Origin: Ignavibacteriota bacterium
Lineage (GTDB): Bacteria; Bacteroidota; Ignavibacteria; Tepidaquicellales; Tepidaquicellaceae
DNA: 6,660 nt
Reading direction: 5' to 3'
Assembly: GCA_003135995.1 (NCBI GenBank)
Contig: PNBM01000337.1
Location: 22,373 to 29,032, forward strand
In this document: piece by piece, positions 1-6,660 of the stretch
Numbering within the stretch: position 1 is the stretch's first letter
Layout: the number at the start of each line of letters is the position of its first letter
The notes under the pieces: model-generated
What the model saw: only the letters and a program-made list of their open reading frames with translations
Told to the model about the DNA's origin: nothing
Databases searched by the model: none
Position numbers and translations under genes: made by a program

Positions 1-2391
1 ACTTACGGCACGAATAATGAGTTTGGTTTTGATTATCTAAGAGATAATATGGTTGTTGATAAAGAACATCTTGTTCAAAGAAAACATTTCTACGCAATTG
101 TTGATGAAGTTGACTCCGTGCTTATAGATGAAGCACGTACTCCTCTTATCATTTCAGGTCCAATCGATGCTCCGTCACATAAATTTGATGAGATGAACCC
201 GAGAATTAAACGAATTGTCGAAGCACAGAAAACTCTGATTAATTCTATGATGGGTGAGGTTGAAAAAATTATGGCAAATGAAAGCCGCTCAAAAGATGAT
301 ACAGAAAAAGCAGGGCTATTTTTATTCCGTGGGTATAAAGGCTTACCTAAACATAAACGTTTGCAGAAACTTCTTGCCGAACCTGATAATAAAAAATTGA
401 TGCACGATACCGAAATGTTTTATAACAGGGACCAGGCAAGAAATATGCACGTTGTTGATGATGAACTCTATTTTGTTGTTGATGAAAAATCACACGTTAC
501 TGATTTAACCGAAAAGGGCAGAGAATATTTAGCTCCATCTTCGCAGGAAAAAGATTTCTTTACGCTACCTGATTTAGGAACTGAAGATGCACATATCGAA
601 AATGATGAATCACTTTCAGTCGAACAGAAAGAAATTGAAAGAGAAAAAATTTATAAAATATATTCCGAACGATCGGACAGACTTCATACAGTTGAACAGT
701 TATTAAAGGCTTATGCCTTATACGATAAAGATGTTGAATATGTTGTTCAGGATGATAAGATTATGATTGTAGATGAATTCACAGGAAGAATACTTCACGG
801 CAGAAGATATTCCGAAGGACTTCATCAGGCGATTGAAGCTAAAGAAGGCGTTAAAGTTGAAAGGGATACGCAAACATTAGCAACAATTACACTGCAAAAT
901 TATTTCAGACTTTACAAAAAATTAGCAGGTATGACAGGAACCGCAGAAACCGAAGCGACGGAATTTTTCGATATTTATAAACTGGATGTGGTTGTTATAC
1001 CTACCAATATGCCCTGCGTGAGAACGGATTTCAACGACCAGATTTACAGAACCAAGCGCGAGAAATTCAACGCCGTTATTGATGAAATAACGAAGATGAA
1101 GGAAATTTTAAGACCTGTTCTTGTCGGAACAACATCTGTTGAAGTTTCAGAAACCATATCACGTTTATTAAAACGTCGCGGCGTTACACACGAAGTATTA
1201 AATGCAAAACAGCATCAACGTGAAGCACAAATCGTAGCCAATGCGGGTTTACCGGGAGCAGTTACAATTGCAACAAATATGGCAGGACGCGGTACAGACA
1301 TTAAACTCGGTCCCGGTGTTGCTAATGTAGGCGGTGTGCATATTATTGGAACAGAGCGTCACGAATCAAGACGAATTGACAGACAGTTAAGAGGTCGTTC
1401 AGGCAGACAGGGTGACCCGGGTTCTTCAAGATTTTTTATTTCACTTGAAGATGATTTAATGAGACTCTTCGGAAGCGAAAGAATTGCAGGAATCATGCAG
1501 CGATTTGGCGGATTTGAAGAAGGTCAGGCAATCGAGCATAAAATGATTACAAATTCGGTCGAGCGTGCGCAGAAAAAAGTCGAAGAGAATAACTATGCAA
1601 TCAGGAAACGTCTTCTCGAATATGATAATGTAATGAACGAACAGCGTAAAATCGTTTACGAAAGAAGAAGACAGGCACTTATGGGTGAAAGGTTAAAAGA
1701 TGATTTGTTTGAAATGGTTGAGAGTAATATTGAAGAAATGGTTGCTAAATTTCTTCCTGAATCTGACCTTGATGGATTGAAGGATGAGGTTCAACGAACA
1801 TTTTTAGTCAGGCTCGATTTAACTCCTGAAAAATTCATAAAACTCGGTGAAGCCGGAACAAAAGAATTAATTTTATCGGAAGCGCGTGCCTTTTATAAAA
1901 GGAAAGAAGAAAGATATGGAAATGATTTGATGGGTCAGATTGAACGCTTTGCAATGCTGAGTATCATAGATGAAAAATGGAAAGAACATTTGCGTGAAAT
2001 GGATGACCTGAAAGAAGGAATTAACTTCCGTGCTTATGGTCAGAAAGACCCGTTGATTGAATATAAAATGGACGGGTTTAAGATATTTCAGGTAATGCTG
2101 GATTCCATTTCGGTCGATGTAATTAATTTTATATTTAAATTTACAACACAGACACCGGAAGAAGCTAAAAGTCTTGAAGTTCAACGCAAGACCGGAACTC
2201 AACGCATGCAGACCGTAAAAGCATCATCCGAAGGTATGGGATATATCGGGAACCTGCAGCCGGAAGAAAACGAAGCGGCAAGAACAGGTAAAAAACAACC
2301 GGTTAAAGTGACGCCAAAAGTCGGACGTAATGACCCTTGTCCTTGCGGAAGCGGGAAAAAATACAAGAATTGTCACGGTAAAAGCCTATAA
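1..2391 (+). CDS. secA: Preprotein translocase ATPase SecA (5' end missing)
   Basis: SecA is the ATPase motor that pushes unfolded preproteins through SecYEG at the inner membrane. The reading frame is open from base 1, so the gene starts outside the window. The first visible residues, [17 protein letters not shown], are a conserved SecA block that sits roughly 170-200 residues into the family, so Walker A is off-window. Counting from the first codon, I see the DEVD Walker B box (35-38), a charged insertion (about 57-136), the preprotein-binding domain ([20 protein letters not shown]), DEFTGR (258-263), MTGTAETE (311-318), [11 protein letters not shown] (424-434) and [11 protein letters not shown] (462-472). 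These are followed by the scaffold helix ([13 protein letters not shown]) and the helical wing with [18 protein letters not shown] (657-674). The last 20 residues are a SEC-C zinc motif, C-x-C-x8-C-H (C780, C782, C791, H792). No frameshift or internal stop is present. The methionine at 49 is not the true start. A hairpin follows the stop after 15 nt. Confidence 0.98.
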   Translation, partial: TYGTNNEFGFDYLRDNMVVDKEHLVQRKHFYAIVDEVDSVLIDEARTPLIISGPIDAPSHKFDEMNPRIKRIVEAQKTLINSMMGEVEKIMANESRSKDDTEKAGLFLFRGYKGLPKHKRLQKLLAEPDNKKLMHDTEMFYNRDQARNMHVVDDELYFVVDEKSHVTDLTEKGREYLAPSSQEKDFFTLPDLGTEDAHIENDESLSVEQKEIEREKIYKIYSERSDRLHTVEQLLKAYALYDKDVEYVVQDDKIMIVDEFTGRILHGRRYSEGLHQAIEAKEGVKVERDTQTLATITLQNYFRLYKKLAGMTGTAETEATEFFDIYKLDVVVIPTNMPCVRTDFNDQIYRTKREKFNAVIDEITKMKEILRPVLVGTTSVEVSETISRLLKRRGVTHEVLNAKQHQREAQIVANAGLPGAVTIATNMAGRGTDIKLGPGVANVGGVHIIGTERHESRRIDRQLRGRSGRQGDPGSSRFFISLEDDLMRLFGSERIAGIMQRFGGFEEGQAIEHKMITNSVERAQKKVEENNYAIRKRLLEYDNVMNEQRKIVYERRRQALMGERLKDDLFEMVESNIEEMVAKFLPESDLDGLKDEVQRTFLVRLDLTPEKFIKLGEAGTKELILSEARAFYKRKEERYGNDLMGQIERFAMLSIIDEKWKEHLREMDDLKEGINFRAYGQKDPLIEYKMDGFKIFQVMLDSISVDVINFIFKFTTQTPEEAKSLEVQRKTGTQRMQTVKASSEGMGYIGNLQPEENEAARTGKKQPVKVTPKVGRNDPCPCGSGKKYKNCHGKSL

Positions 2392-2396
2392 TTTTG
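2387..2396 (+). promoter_or_regulatory. Possible promoter -10/-7 element overlapping the secA stop
   Basis: A perfect TATAAT (2387-2392) overlaps a perfect TAATTTTG (2389-2396). The second fits the TAnnTTTG -7 consensus reported for Bacteroidota sigma factors. It lies at the secA stop codon and could drive the small gene that follows, with transcription starting near 2400. The only -35-like sequence is TTGTCA at 2370-2375, with an 11-base spacer to TATAAT, which is too short for a normal promoter. In AT-rich DNA such motifs occur by chance, so this is a weak call. Confidence 0.25.
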
Positions 2397-2406
2397 AACG
2401 CTATTC

Positions 2407-2434
2407 TCATTCCCGGTCACTCGACCGGGAATGA
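2407..2434 (+). terminator. Perfect 12-bp hairpin after secA, likely terminator or mRNA 3'-end structure
   Basis: The left arm TCATTCCCGGTC (2407-2418) and the right arm GACCGGGAATGA (2423-2434) are exact reverse complements around an ACTC loop. Seven of the 12 pairs are G:C. It begins 15 bases after the secA stop codon, the usual place for a terminator. The following sequence is ATTTATCACC, a poor U-tract, so it may be an inefficient intrinsic terminator or an mRNA-stabilising hairpin. The right arm contains the ATG (2431-2433) that opens the next reading frame. If that gene is read through from secA or transcribed from just upstream, the hairpin would hide this start codon. Confidence 0.6.
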
Positions 2435-2871
2435 ATTTATCACCAAATAGCAAAATAATTATTCGGAATATGTATTCATCTGAATTATTAGATAAAATAG
2501 ATAACTGGTCTAAAAATAAGTTAGTTAACTTGGATGACTTAAAATTTATTATTGATAATTCAAGTGAAGAAGAGTTTAAGCAGATAATTTTCACGGCAAA
2601 ATTTCTAAAAGGTATGCTGAACATATTAACCGGGAACAAAGCATCCAAAACGGAGAAAATGAAATTGATACCGGAATACACTAAGAATATTTCCGAACTA
2701 ACTGACAATCTTAAAACCATTATTTCCCGAACTCCAGATAGCGATGAATTCACACCTGACTATTTTCAAAACAAATACTTAGATTTAAATCAGACTTCGA
2801 TGCAAAACTTCACCTCGCTGATATCCGATTTAGCAATCTGTAAAGATTATTTTAATGACCAAAAGAGCTAA
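2431..2871 (+). CDS. Hypothetical soluble protein of 146 residues (or 133 from an internal start)
   Basis: I do not recognise this protein. It is a charged, mostly helical-looking sequence, rich in Lys, Asn, Asp, Glu, Ile and Leu. It has one Trp (in DNWSK), one Cys near the C-terminus (AICKDYF), no signal peptide, no membrane segment and no catalytic motif I can name. Amphipathic stretches such as SSELLDKIDNWSKNKLVNLD and SEEEFKQIIFTAKFLKGML suggest a small helical bundle. The start is uncertain. ATG 2431 lies inside the right arm of the post-secA hairpin, with GGGA directly abutting it rather than at a normal Shine-Dalgarno distance. The next in-frame ATG, at 2470, lies clear of the hairpin and gives 133 residues, but also lacks a good ribosome site. 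The gene follows secA on the same strand and converges on the activase gene, with 25 bases between the stop codons. An opposite-strand open frame over 2373-2753 looks like a shadow. That this gene is real rests on length, normal composition and fit to the gap. Confidence 0.6.
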   Translation: MNLSPNSKIIIRNMYSSELLDKIDNWSKNKLVNLDDLKFIIDNSSEEEFKQIIFTAKFLKGMLNILTGNKASKTEKMKLIPEYTKNISELTDNLKTIISRTPDSDEFTPDYFQNKYLDLNQTSMQNFTSLISDLAICKDYFNDQKS

Positions 2872-2896
2872 AGATTTTAATTCGCTCCTGTTAATT

Positions 2897-5800
2897 TTAT
2901 TTTTTATTTTCTACCACACTCCTTTTTTGTTTCAATAAATTATGAGCCTTCTCAGCCTGAAGCATAAATATTTCCAGTTTAGATTGAGTAATTTGCGGGA
3001 ATGCATTTCCATCCGTTTCAACATAAAGAAACGGAAGTATAACGAGCTCATCGGGATACCCGTTTTTCTCGATACCCATTGCCCTGTACTTACCTTCCAT
3101 TGTCATTTCCTTATTTAATATCGCTTCAGAAAGCCTGCTCGGAATGCAATTGAAAGGACCTATCGATATAACCCCGCACGCTTCATCTAAAATTTCTCTC
3201 ATAGACAGTCCCACGGTCAATAAACCTTCACCAATAAGTTTTTCAGATACAAGATGCTTACCGAAATTAATTGTCTTATCGATATCTATCATTTCAAATT
3301 TATACAAATTAGATTTCTCGAGAATTTTCTTAATCTTTTTTTCTATCTTTCTCTGCACTTTATCTTTTATTAAAAGAAGTGATTTATTTTTAAGATTTGA
3401 TTTTTCGAGAATATTATATTTTAACATATAATTTGTATAATATACGTATTCCGTTATCGGGGCAGTTTTAACTACAAAGCCATTATCTATTAGATATTTA
3501 ACGACTTCACCCCGTGAAAATTCCTCACGCCTGACGTATATTTCGCCAACAAGAGAAATTATCTTAGCTTCCGATAAAGGAGTTTTAAGCTCGATAGAAG
3601 ATAATTTTAATGCTGATTTTTCAAGTTGGTAGAAAATATTTTTAATCTTTCCTTCTTCAAATGTATTTAATATCTGAGACCACTCATTGTTTAATATCTG
3701 AATTGCTTCCTCTTTATCTTTTGCAAGTGTAAAAATAACATTTTCAATATCGTGAATCACATCTGCAATCATCATAGAAATCCATTGTTTCTTGAAGAAA
3801 TCAGAACCGAAATCGTCAAAAGCATTTTCATCATCCATAGACAAAACGCCGACGTTGCTTAAATTAAGTTTTTTAATAATATCTTTGAGCATGATAATAT
3901 ATTGTCCCTGCCTGCAAGGTCCGTATCCGTGAGGCATGAAGAACAAAATTTTTTTCTTCCCATCATGATATTTTTCAAGATATTCGGTTAGAGAGCCGGT
4001 TGTCAAAATAAACGGCAAACATTCTTTACAGGTTGTGAGTCCCCTGCCCTCTTTTAATGTATCAAAAGTTGGAACAGGCAAAGGTCTGCAATTGATATTC
4101 ATCGAACGGCAAATTGCAGAAAATGCATCAGCGCTAAAATGACCCATCGAAGGAATTAAAACTTCAACTTCAGGAGAAGTCAATTTAAATGTGTTATTGT
4201 TTTCATCAACAACGGAGAGTTTATTATTTTGATTTATAATCGAAAGCGGTTTATGAGTTTTAATTTCAAAATGATTCTTTTTATTCTTTGCCAGTGTATT
4301 ATAATTTTTTATAATATCGAGCGCCGCATCAATTCTTGTATCCACGCCCACATCTGCAGAATGGCTGTCGAGTTCCAGGGTAAGAGAAGGTTTACTTCCC
4401 ATAATACTTCTGAAATACGAAAGTATGAAAGAATCGGGACCGCAGGAGAAATTTGTTATGAACACTCCGAACAATTGTTTATGCTTCGCAACAAGTCTCG
4501 CATTCGATAAAATCTGGTTACCGCTGTACCAGTACATATTTTCATAAGATTTTCTTATATCGTTAGGCAGGAAATCGTGAGGTATTATTGTAATATTTTT
4601 TGAAGCAAATTTATGAGGTATATTTAAATTCGCTTCTTTTGCAAAAGCATTATACGACCTTCCGAAAAGCACCATAGCTATTTTATCCTTATCCTCTTCA
4701 AGTTCCCTGAGCACTTTTGCCCCGATTGATTTAAAGTCTTTTTGCATATCAGAATATATTCCGAACGCATAATCAAATGCATCGTCGGATAAATTTTTGC
4801 TTTTACCGAGCATCTTCGCTATTTCAGAAAATGTATTTTTCAGGTGATTTCCTTTGAGGCTGAAATCAATCACAGGAGAAATTAATTTCGATTTAATTTC
4901 ATCCCTAAAAGTTGATTTAAGGAAATAACATTCACCCTGTACGAAGACGCACAACCGGTTATATCGATTTTCACTTTGCGATTCCATTTGAGTTATGTGC
5001 GGCAGGAAAATATAATCTGTTTTTTTTTCGAGCAAATTCTGAAAATAACCGTGAGATATTTCGACCGGATAACAAAAAGATGATTGAATTTTATCACTGC
5101 CTTTAGCATCGATATTATCTGCCAATACAGTTTCCAGACCAAGATTTGTGAAATAATGATAATAAAGCGGGTATAAAGTATTTGTTAATAAACTTCTTGA
5201 TATTCCAATCGTCTTGCGATTATTACAAGCAATCGAATCATAGTTTGTTTTTTCCGGTTTAGAATATTTTTTAAAAACTAAATCCTGCCTGATTGTCACG
5301 AGATTATGTTTCCCGGTATCGGATTTAATATTTAATCTTTCGTTATAATATTTATTGCAGGCACCACCAAACGGATAATTTTTGCCTTCGACCTCTATCA
5401 TAGCAATGCTGCATTTCCTGTCGCACTTTTCTTTTCCGCCCGCACAAATAAATTCATTGCCGTATTTAAATTCCCGGTTAATTAAATTATCGAGATTGAA
5501 AATTTGTTTTTCGAGTAACCCGAGATTTATTCTATTTTTAATTTCAAGAGCAACGCCGAAAGCGCCCATTAATCCGGGTTCGGGAGGCACAATGATTTCT
5601 TTATTTATCAGGTTCGCCATAGCACAGGGCACGGCTTTGTTATAGCATACTCCGCCCTGCATAAATACTTTTTTACCAACAGGTCTGTTTCCTTTTACAC
5701 GGTTGACATAATTCATACAAATCGAATAAACAAGTCCTGCAACAATATCTTCTTTTGATGCTCCTTCGTGCGAAGCATTTTTAATATCGCTGGAAATAAA

Positions 5801-6660
5801 TGCCGCGCACTGGTCATTAAAATTAAGTGCGCTCTTTGCCTTAAAAGCTATGTCACCAATATCTTTATAAAAAATATTAAGAGTTTCCTTTGAGGCTTCT
5901 TCCAAAAATGAGCCTGTTCCCGCCGAGCAAGCTTCGTTCATCGCATAATCACTTGCAATACCGTTCGTCAGATGAGTATATTTTGCATCCTGCCCGCCAA
6001 TCTCAAAAATAGTATCGACATCTTCATCAAAATAAGCCGCCGCAACGGCGTGTGCGATAATTTCATTTACAACTCCCTTTGTCAATGCGTGCAAAGCTGA
6101 AATATGCCTGCCTGAGCCCGTCGTACCCAATCCGATTATTTCTACATTACAGTTTATTTGCTCTTTGAGTTTAATGTAACACTCAATCGATGCCTGTATA
6201 GGATTTCCGTTTGTTCTTAAATATTCCGATGCAATAACAGCATCATCATCCATTTTCATCAAAACAGCTTTCGTAGTTGTTGAGCCTACATCAAGTCCGA
6301 TAATACATTTGTCACCCTCTTTAGCTTTACTTTTAATTAAAGATTTAAATATTACTTTTGATTTACCGTTGGAAATTGGCTCTAATAGTGGAAAGTTGTG
6401 TGTGTGATTTTTAAAGATGTTATTTTTATTCAGCTTTGAATATTTTTTTAGCCCTATCAGACTTGCTCCGAGTGCCTCAAAATAAGATGATTCTTTAAGA
6501 ACAGATACGTCAGGATATTTTTCTCGTATATAATTTACTACACTTCTGTTGTGTGATACGCCGCCGAGCAATACAACTCTATTGGATTTTTGTTTTGTAA
6601 GAAGTTCGATTGTTTTATTTGCAATCATCTTAGAGAGACCCGAAACAACATTTCCTTTTG
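2897..6660 (-). CDS. Giant acyl-CoA dehydratase activase-related protein (tandem BadF/HgdC ATPase + DUF2229 + HgdB-like region), N-terminus missing
   Basis: The frame is open to the right edge; the codons before the Met at 6626-6628 read KGNVVSGLSK, so that Met is internal. At least 1253 residues are visible, and relatives I recall are about 1400-1500. Numbering from that Met: 1-60 end a first ASKHA ATPase domain (VVLLGGVSHNRS, FEALGASL). Residues 109-365 are a second, complete one, with phosphate motif GLDVGSTTTK, GLGTTGSGR, FEIGGQDAK, NEACSAGTGSFLE, NDQCAAFISSDIK and adenosine motif FMQGGVCYN. C234 and C274 match the two [4Fe-4S] ligands of HgdC. Next come a four-Cys cluster (C395, C402, C406, C424) and a DUF2229-type region (about 472-570; FCYPVEISHG, FVQGECYFL). 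HgdB-like segments follow (FGRSYN..., NFSCGPDSF, LELDSHSADVG; then TCKECLPFILTTGS and GPCRQGQY). The C-terminal part has VGEIYVRREEF, GPFNCIPS and LPFLYVETDG. By family, HgdC-type activases use ATP to push an electron to a low-potential cluster. Fusion to the reductase-like part suggests a self-contained cytoplasmic ATP-driven reductase. The substrate is unknown. No promoter or true start is visible. Confidence 0.93.
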   Translation of the reverse strand, partial: KGNVVSGLSKMIANKTIELLTKQKSNRVVLLGGVSHNRSVVNYIREKYPDVSVLKESSYFEALGASLIGLKKYSKLNKNNIFKNHTHNFPLLEPISNGKSKVIFKSLIKSKAKEGDKCIIGLDVGSTTTKAVLMKMDDDAVIASEYLRTNGNPIQASIECYIKLKEQINCNVEIIGLGTTGSGRHISALHALTKGVVNEIIAHAVAAAYFDEDVDTIFEIGGQDAKYTHLTNGIASDYAMNEACSAGTGSFLEEASKETLNIFYKDIGDIAFKAKSALNFNDQCAAFISSDIKNASHEGASKEDIVAGLVYSICMNYVNRVKGNRPVGKKVFMQGGVCYNKAVPCAMANLINKEIIVPPEPGLMGAFGVALEIKNRINLGLLEKQIFNLDNLINREFKYGNEFICAGGKEKCDRKCSIAMIEVEGKNYPFGGACNKYYNERLNIKSDTGKHNLVTIRQDLVFKKYSKPEKTNYDSIACNNRKTIGISRSLLTNTLYPLYYHYFTNLGLETVLADNIDAKGSDKIQSSFCYPVEISHGYFQNLLEKKTDYIFLPHITQMESQSENRYNRLCVFVQGECYFLKSTFRDEIKSKLISPVIDFSLKGNHLKNTFSEIAKMLGKSKNLSDDAFDYAFGIYSDMQKDFKSIGAKVLRELEEDKDKIAMVLFGRSYNAFAKEANLNIPHKFASKNITIIPHDFLPNDIRKSYENMYWYSGNQILSNARLVAKHKQLFGVFITNFSCGPDSFILSYFRSIMGSKPSLTLELDSHSADVGVDTRIDAALDIIKNYNTLAKNKKNHFEIKTHKPLSIINQNNKLSVVDENNNTFKLTSPEVEVLIPSMGHFSADAFSAICRSMNINCRPLPVPTFDTLKEGRGLTTCKECLPFILTTGSLTEYLEKYHDGKKKILFFMPHGYGPCRQGQYIIMLKDIIKKLNLSNVGVLSMDDENAFDDFGSDFFKKQWISMMIADVIHDIENVIFTLAKDKEEAIQILNNEWSQILNTFEEGKIKNIFYQLEKSALKLSSIELKTPLSEAKIISLVGEIYVRREEFSRGEVVKYLIDNGFVVKTAPITEYVYYTNYMLKYNILEKSNLKNKSLLLIKDKVQRKIEKKIKKILEKSNLYKFEMIDIDKTINFGKHLVSEKLIGEGLLTVGLSMREILDEACGVISIGPFNCIPSRLSEAILNKEMTMEGKYRAMGIEKNGYPDELVILPFLYVETDGNAFPQITQSKLEIFMLQAEKAHNLLKQKRSVVENKK

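Noticed and set aside
49..51. ATG at 49 as the secA start
   Set aside because: The frame is open upstream to base 1 and those codons encode the conserved [16 protein letters not shown] block, so the start lies outside the window.
1873..2202. Open frame of 109 codons on the minus strand inside secA
   Set aside because: It lies wholly opposite the conserved SecA helical wing and has the Phe/Ile-rich, low-complexity look of an antisense shadow.
2373..2753. Open frame of 126 codons on the minus strand opposite the small gene
   Set aside because: It overlaps the secA 3' end and the plus-strand gene. Its product is a Ser/Ile/Phe/Leu-rich sequence typical of antisense reading of AT-rich coding DNA, with no recognisable motif.
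2877..2896. Direct repeat TTAATT at 2877-2882 and 2891-2896
   Set aside because: Six-base AT-only repeats are expected by chance in this composition, and nothing else marks an insertion or attachment site.
2862..2910. Possible bidirectional terminator between the convergent genes
   Set aside because: Only a 4-bp core stem (GAGC at 2865-2868 with GCTC at 2884-2887) with a 15-base loop can be drawn. The T-rich stretch 2891-2910 is not directly attached and overlaps coding sequence of the minus-strand gene. It is too weak to call.
3144..3431. Plus-strand open frames inside the activase-related gene (also 4229-4510 and 5382-5645)
   Set aside because: All are opposite well-conserved motifs of the minus-strand protein and encode hydrophobic or Ser-rich shadow sequences without known motifs.
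6626..6628. ATG at 6628-6626 as the start of the activase-related gene
   Set aside because: The upstream codons stay open to the window edge, and the protein at this point begins in the middle of an ATPase domain, just before its adenosine-binding motif.

Overview
The window looks like chromosomal housekeeping DNA from an AT-rich, probably anaerobic bacterium of the Bacteroidota/Chlorobi/Ignavibacteria (FCB) group. The SecA fragment suggests this placement. It carries a long charged insertion just after the DEVD box of the type I remember from that group, together with a C-terminal zinc-binding SEC-C tail. The anaerobic lifestyle is inferred from the large oxygen-sensitive-type Fe-S activase family protein on the other strand. 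Neither inference has been tested by a search.

Layout: (1) Positions 1-2391 on the plus strand hold the 3' four-fifths or so of secA, cut by the left edge. (2) Positions 2392-2430 hold a perfect 12-bp hairpin just after the secA stop and a TATAAT/TAnnTTTG promoter-like motif overlapping that stop. (3) Positions 2431-2871, plus strand, hold a small unrecognised soluble protein whose first ATG lies inside the 3' arm of the hairpin. (4) After a 25-bp convergent gap, positions 2897-6660 on the minus strand hold most of a very large protein of the BadF/BadG/BcrA/BcrD (HgdC-type) activase family. It continues past the right edge. It joins the end of one ASKHA ATPase domain, one complete ASKHA ATPase domain with the Fe-S cysteines, a DUF2229-type region and a long HgdB/HgdA-like reductase region.

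The genes show no evident functional link. SecA drives preprotein export through SecYEG. The giant activase/reductase-like protein is expected to couple ATP hydrolysis to low-potential electron transfer, but its substrate is unknown. The two large genes converge, with the small gene between them on the secA strand. I see no tRNA, rRNA, CRISPR array, insertion sequence, phage gene or defence system. The most interesting object is the giant fusion protein, whose architecture is known in databases but whose biochemical role is, as far as I know, not established.
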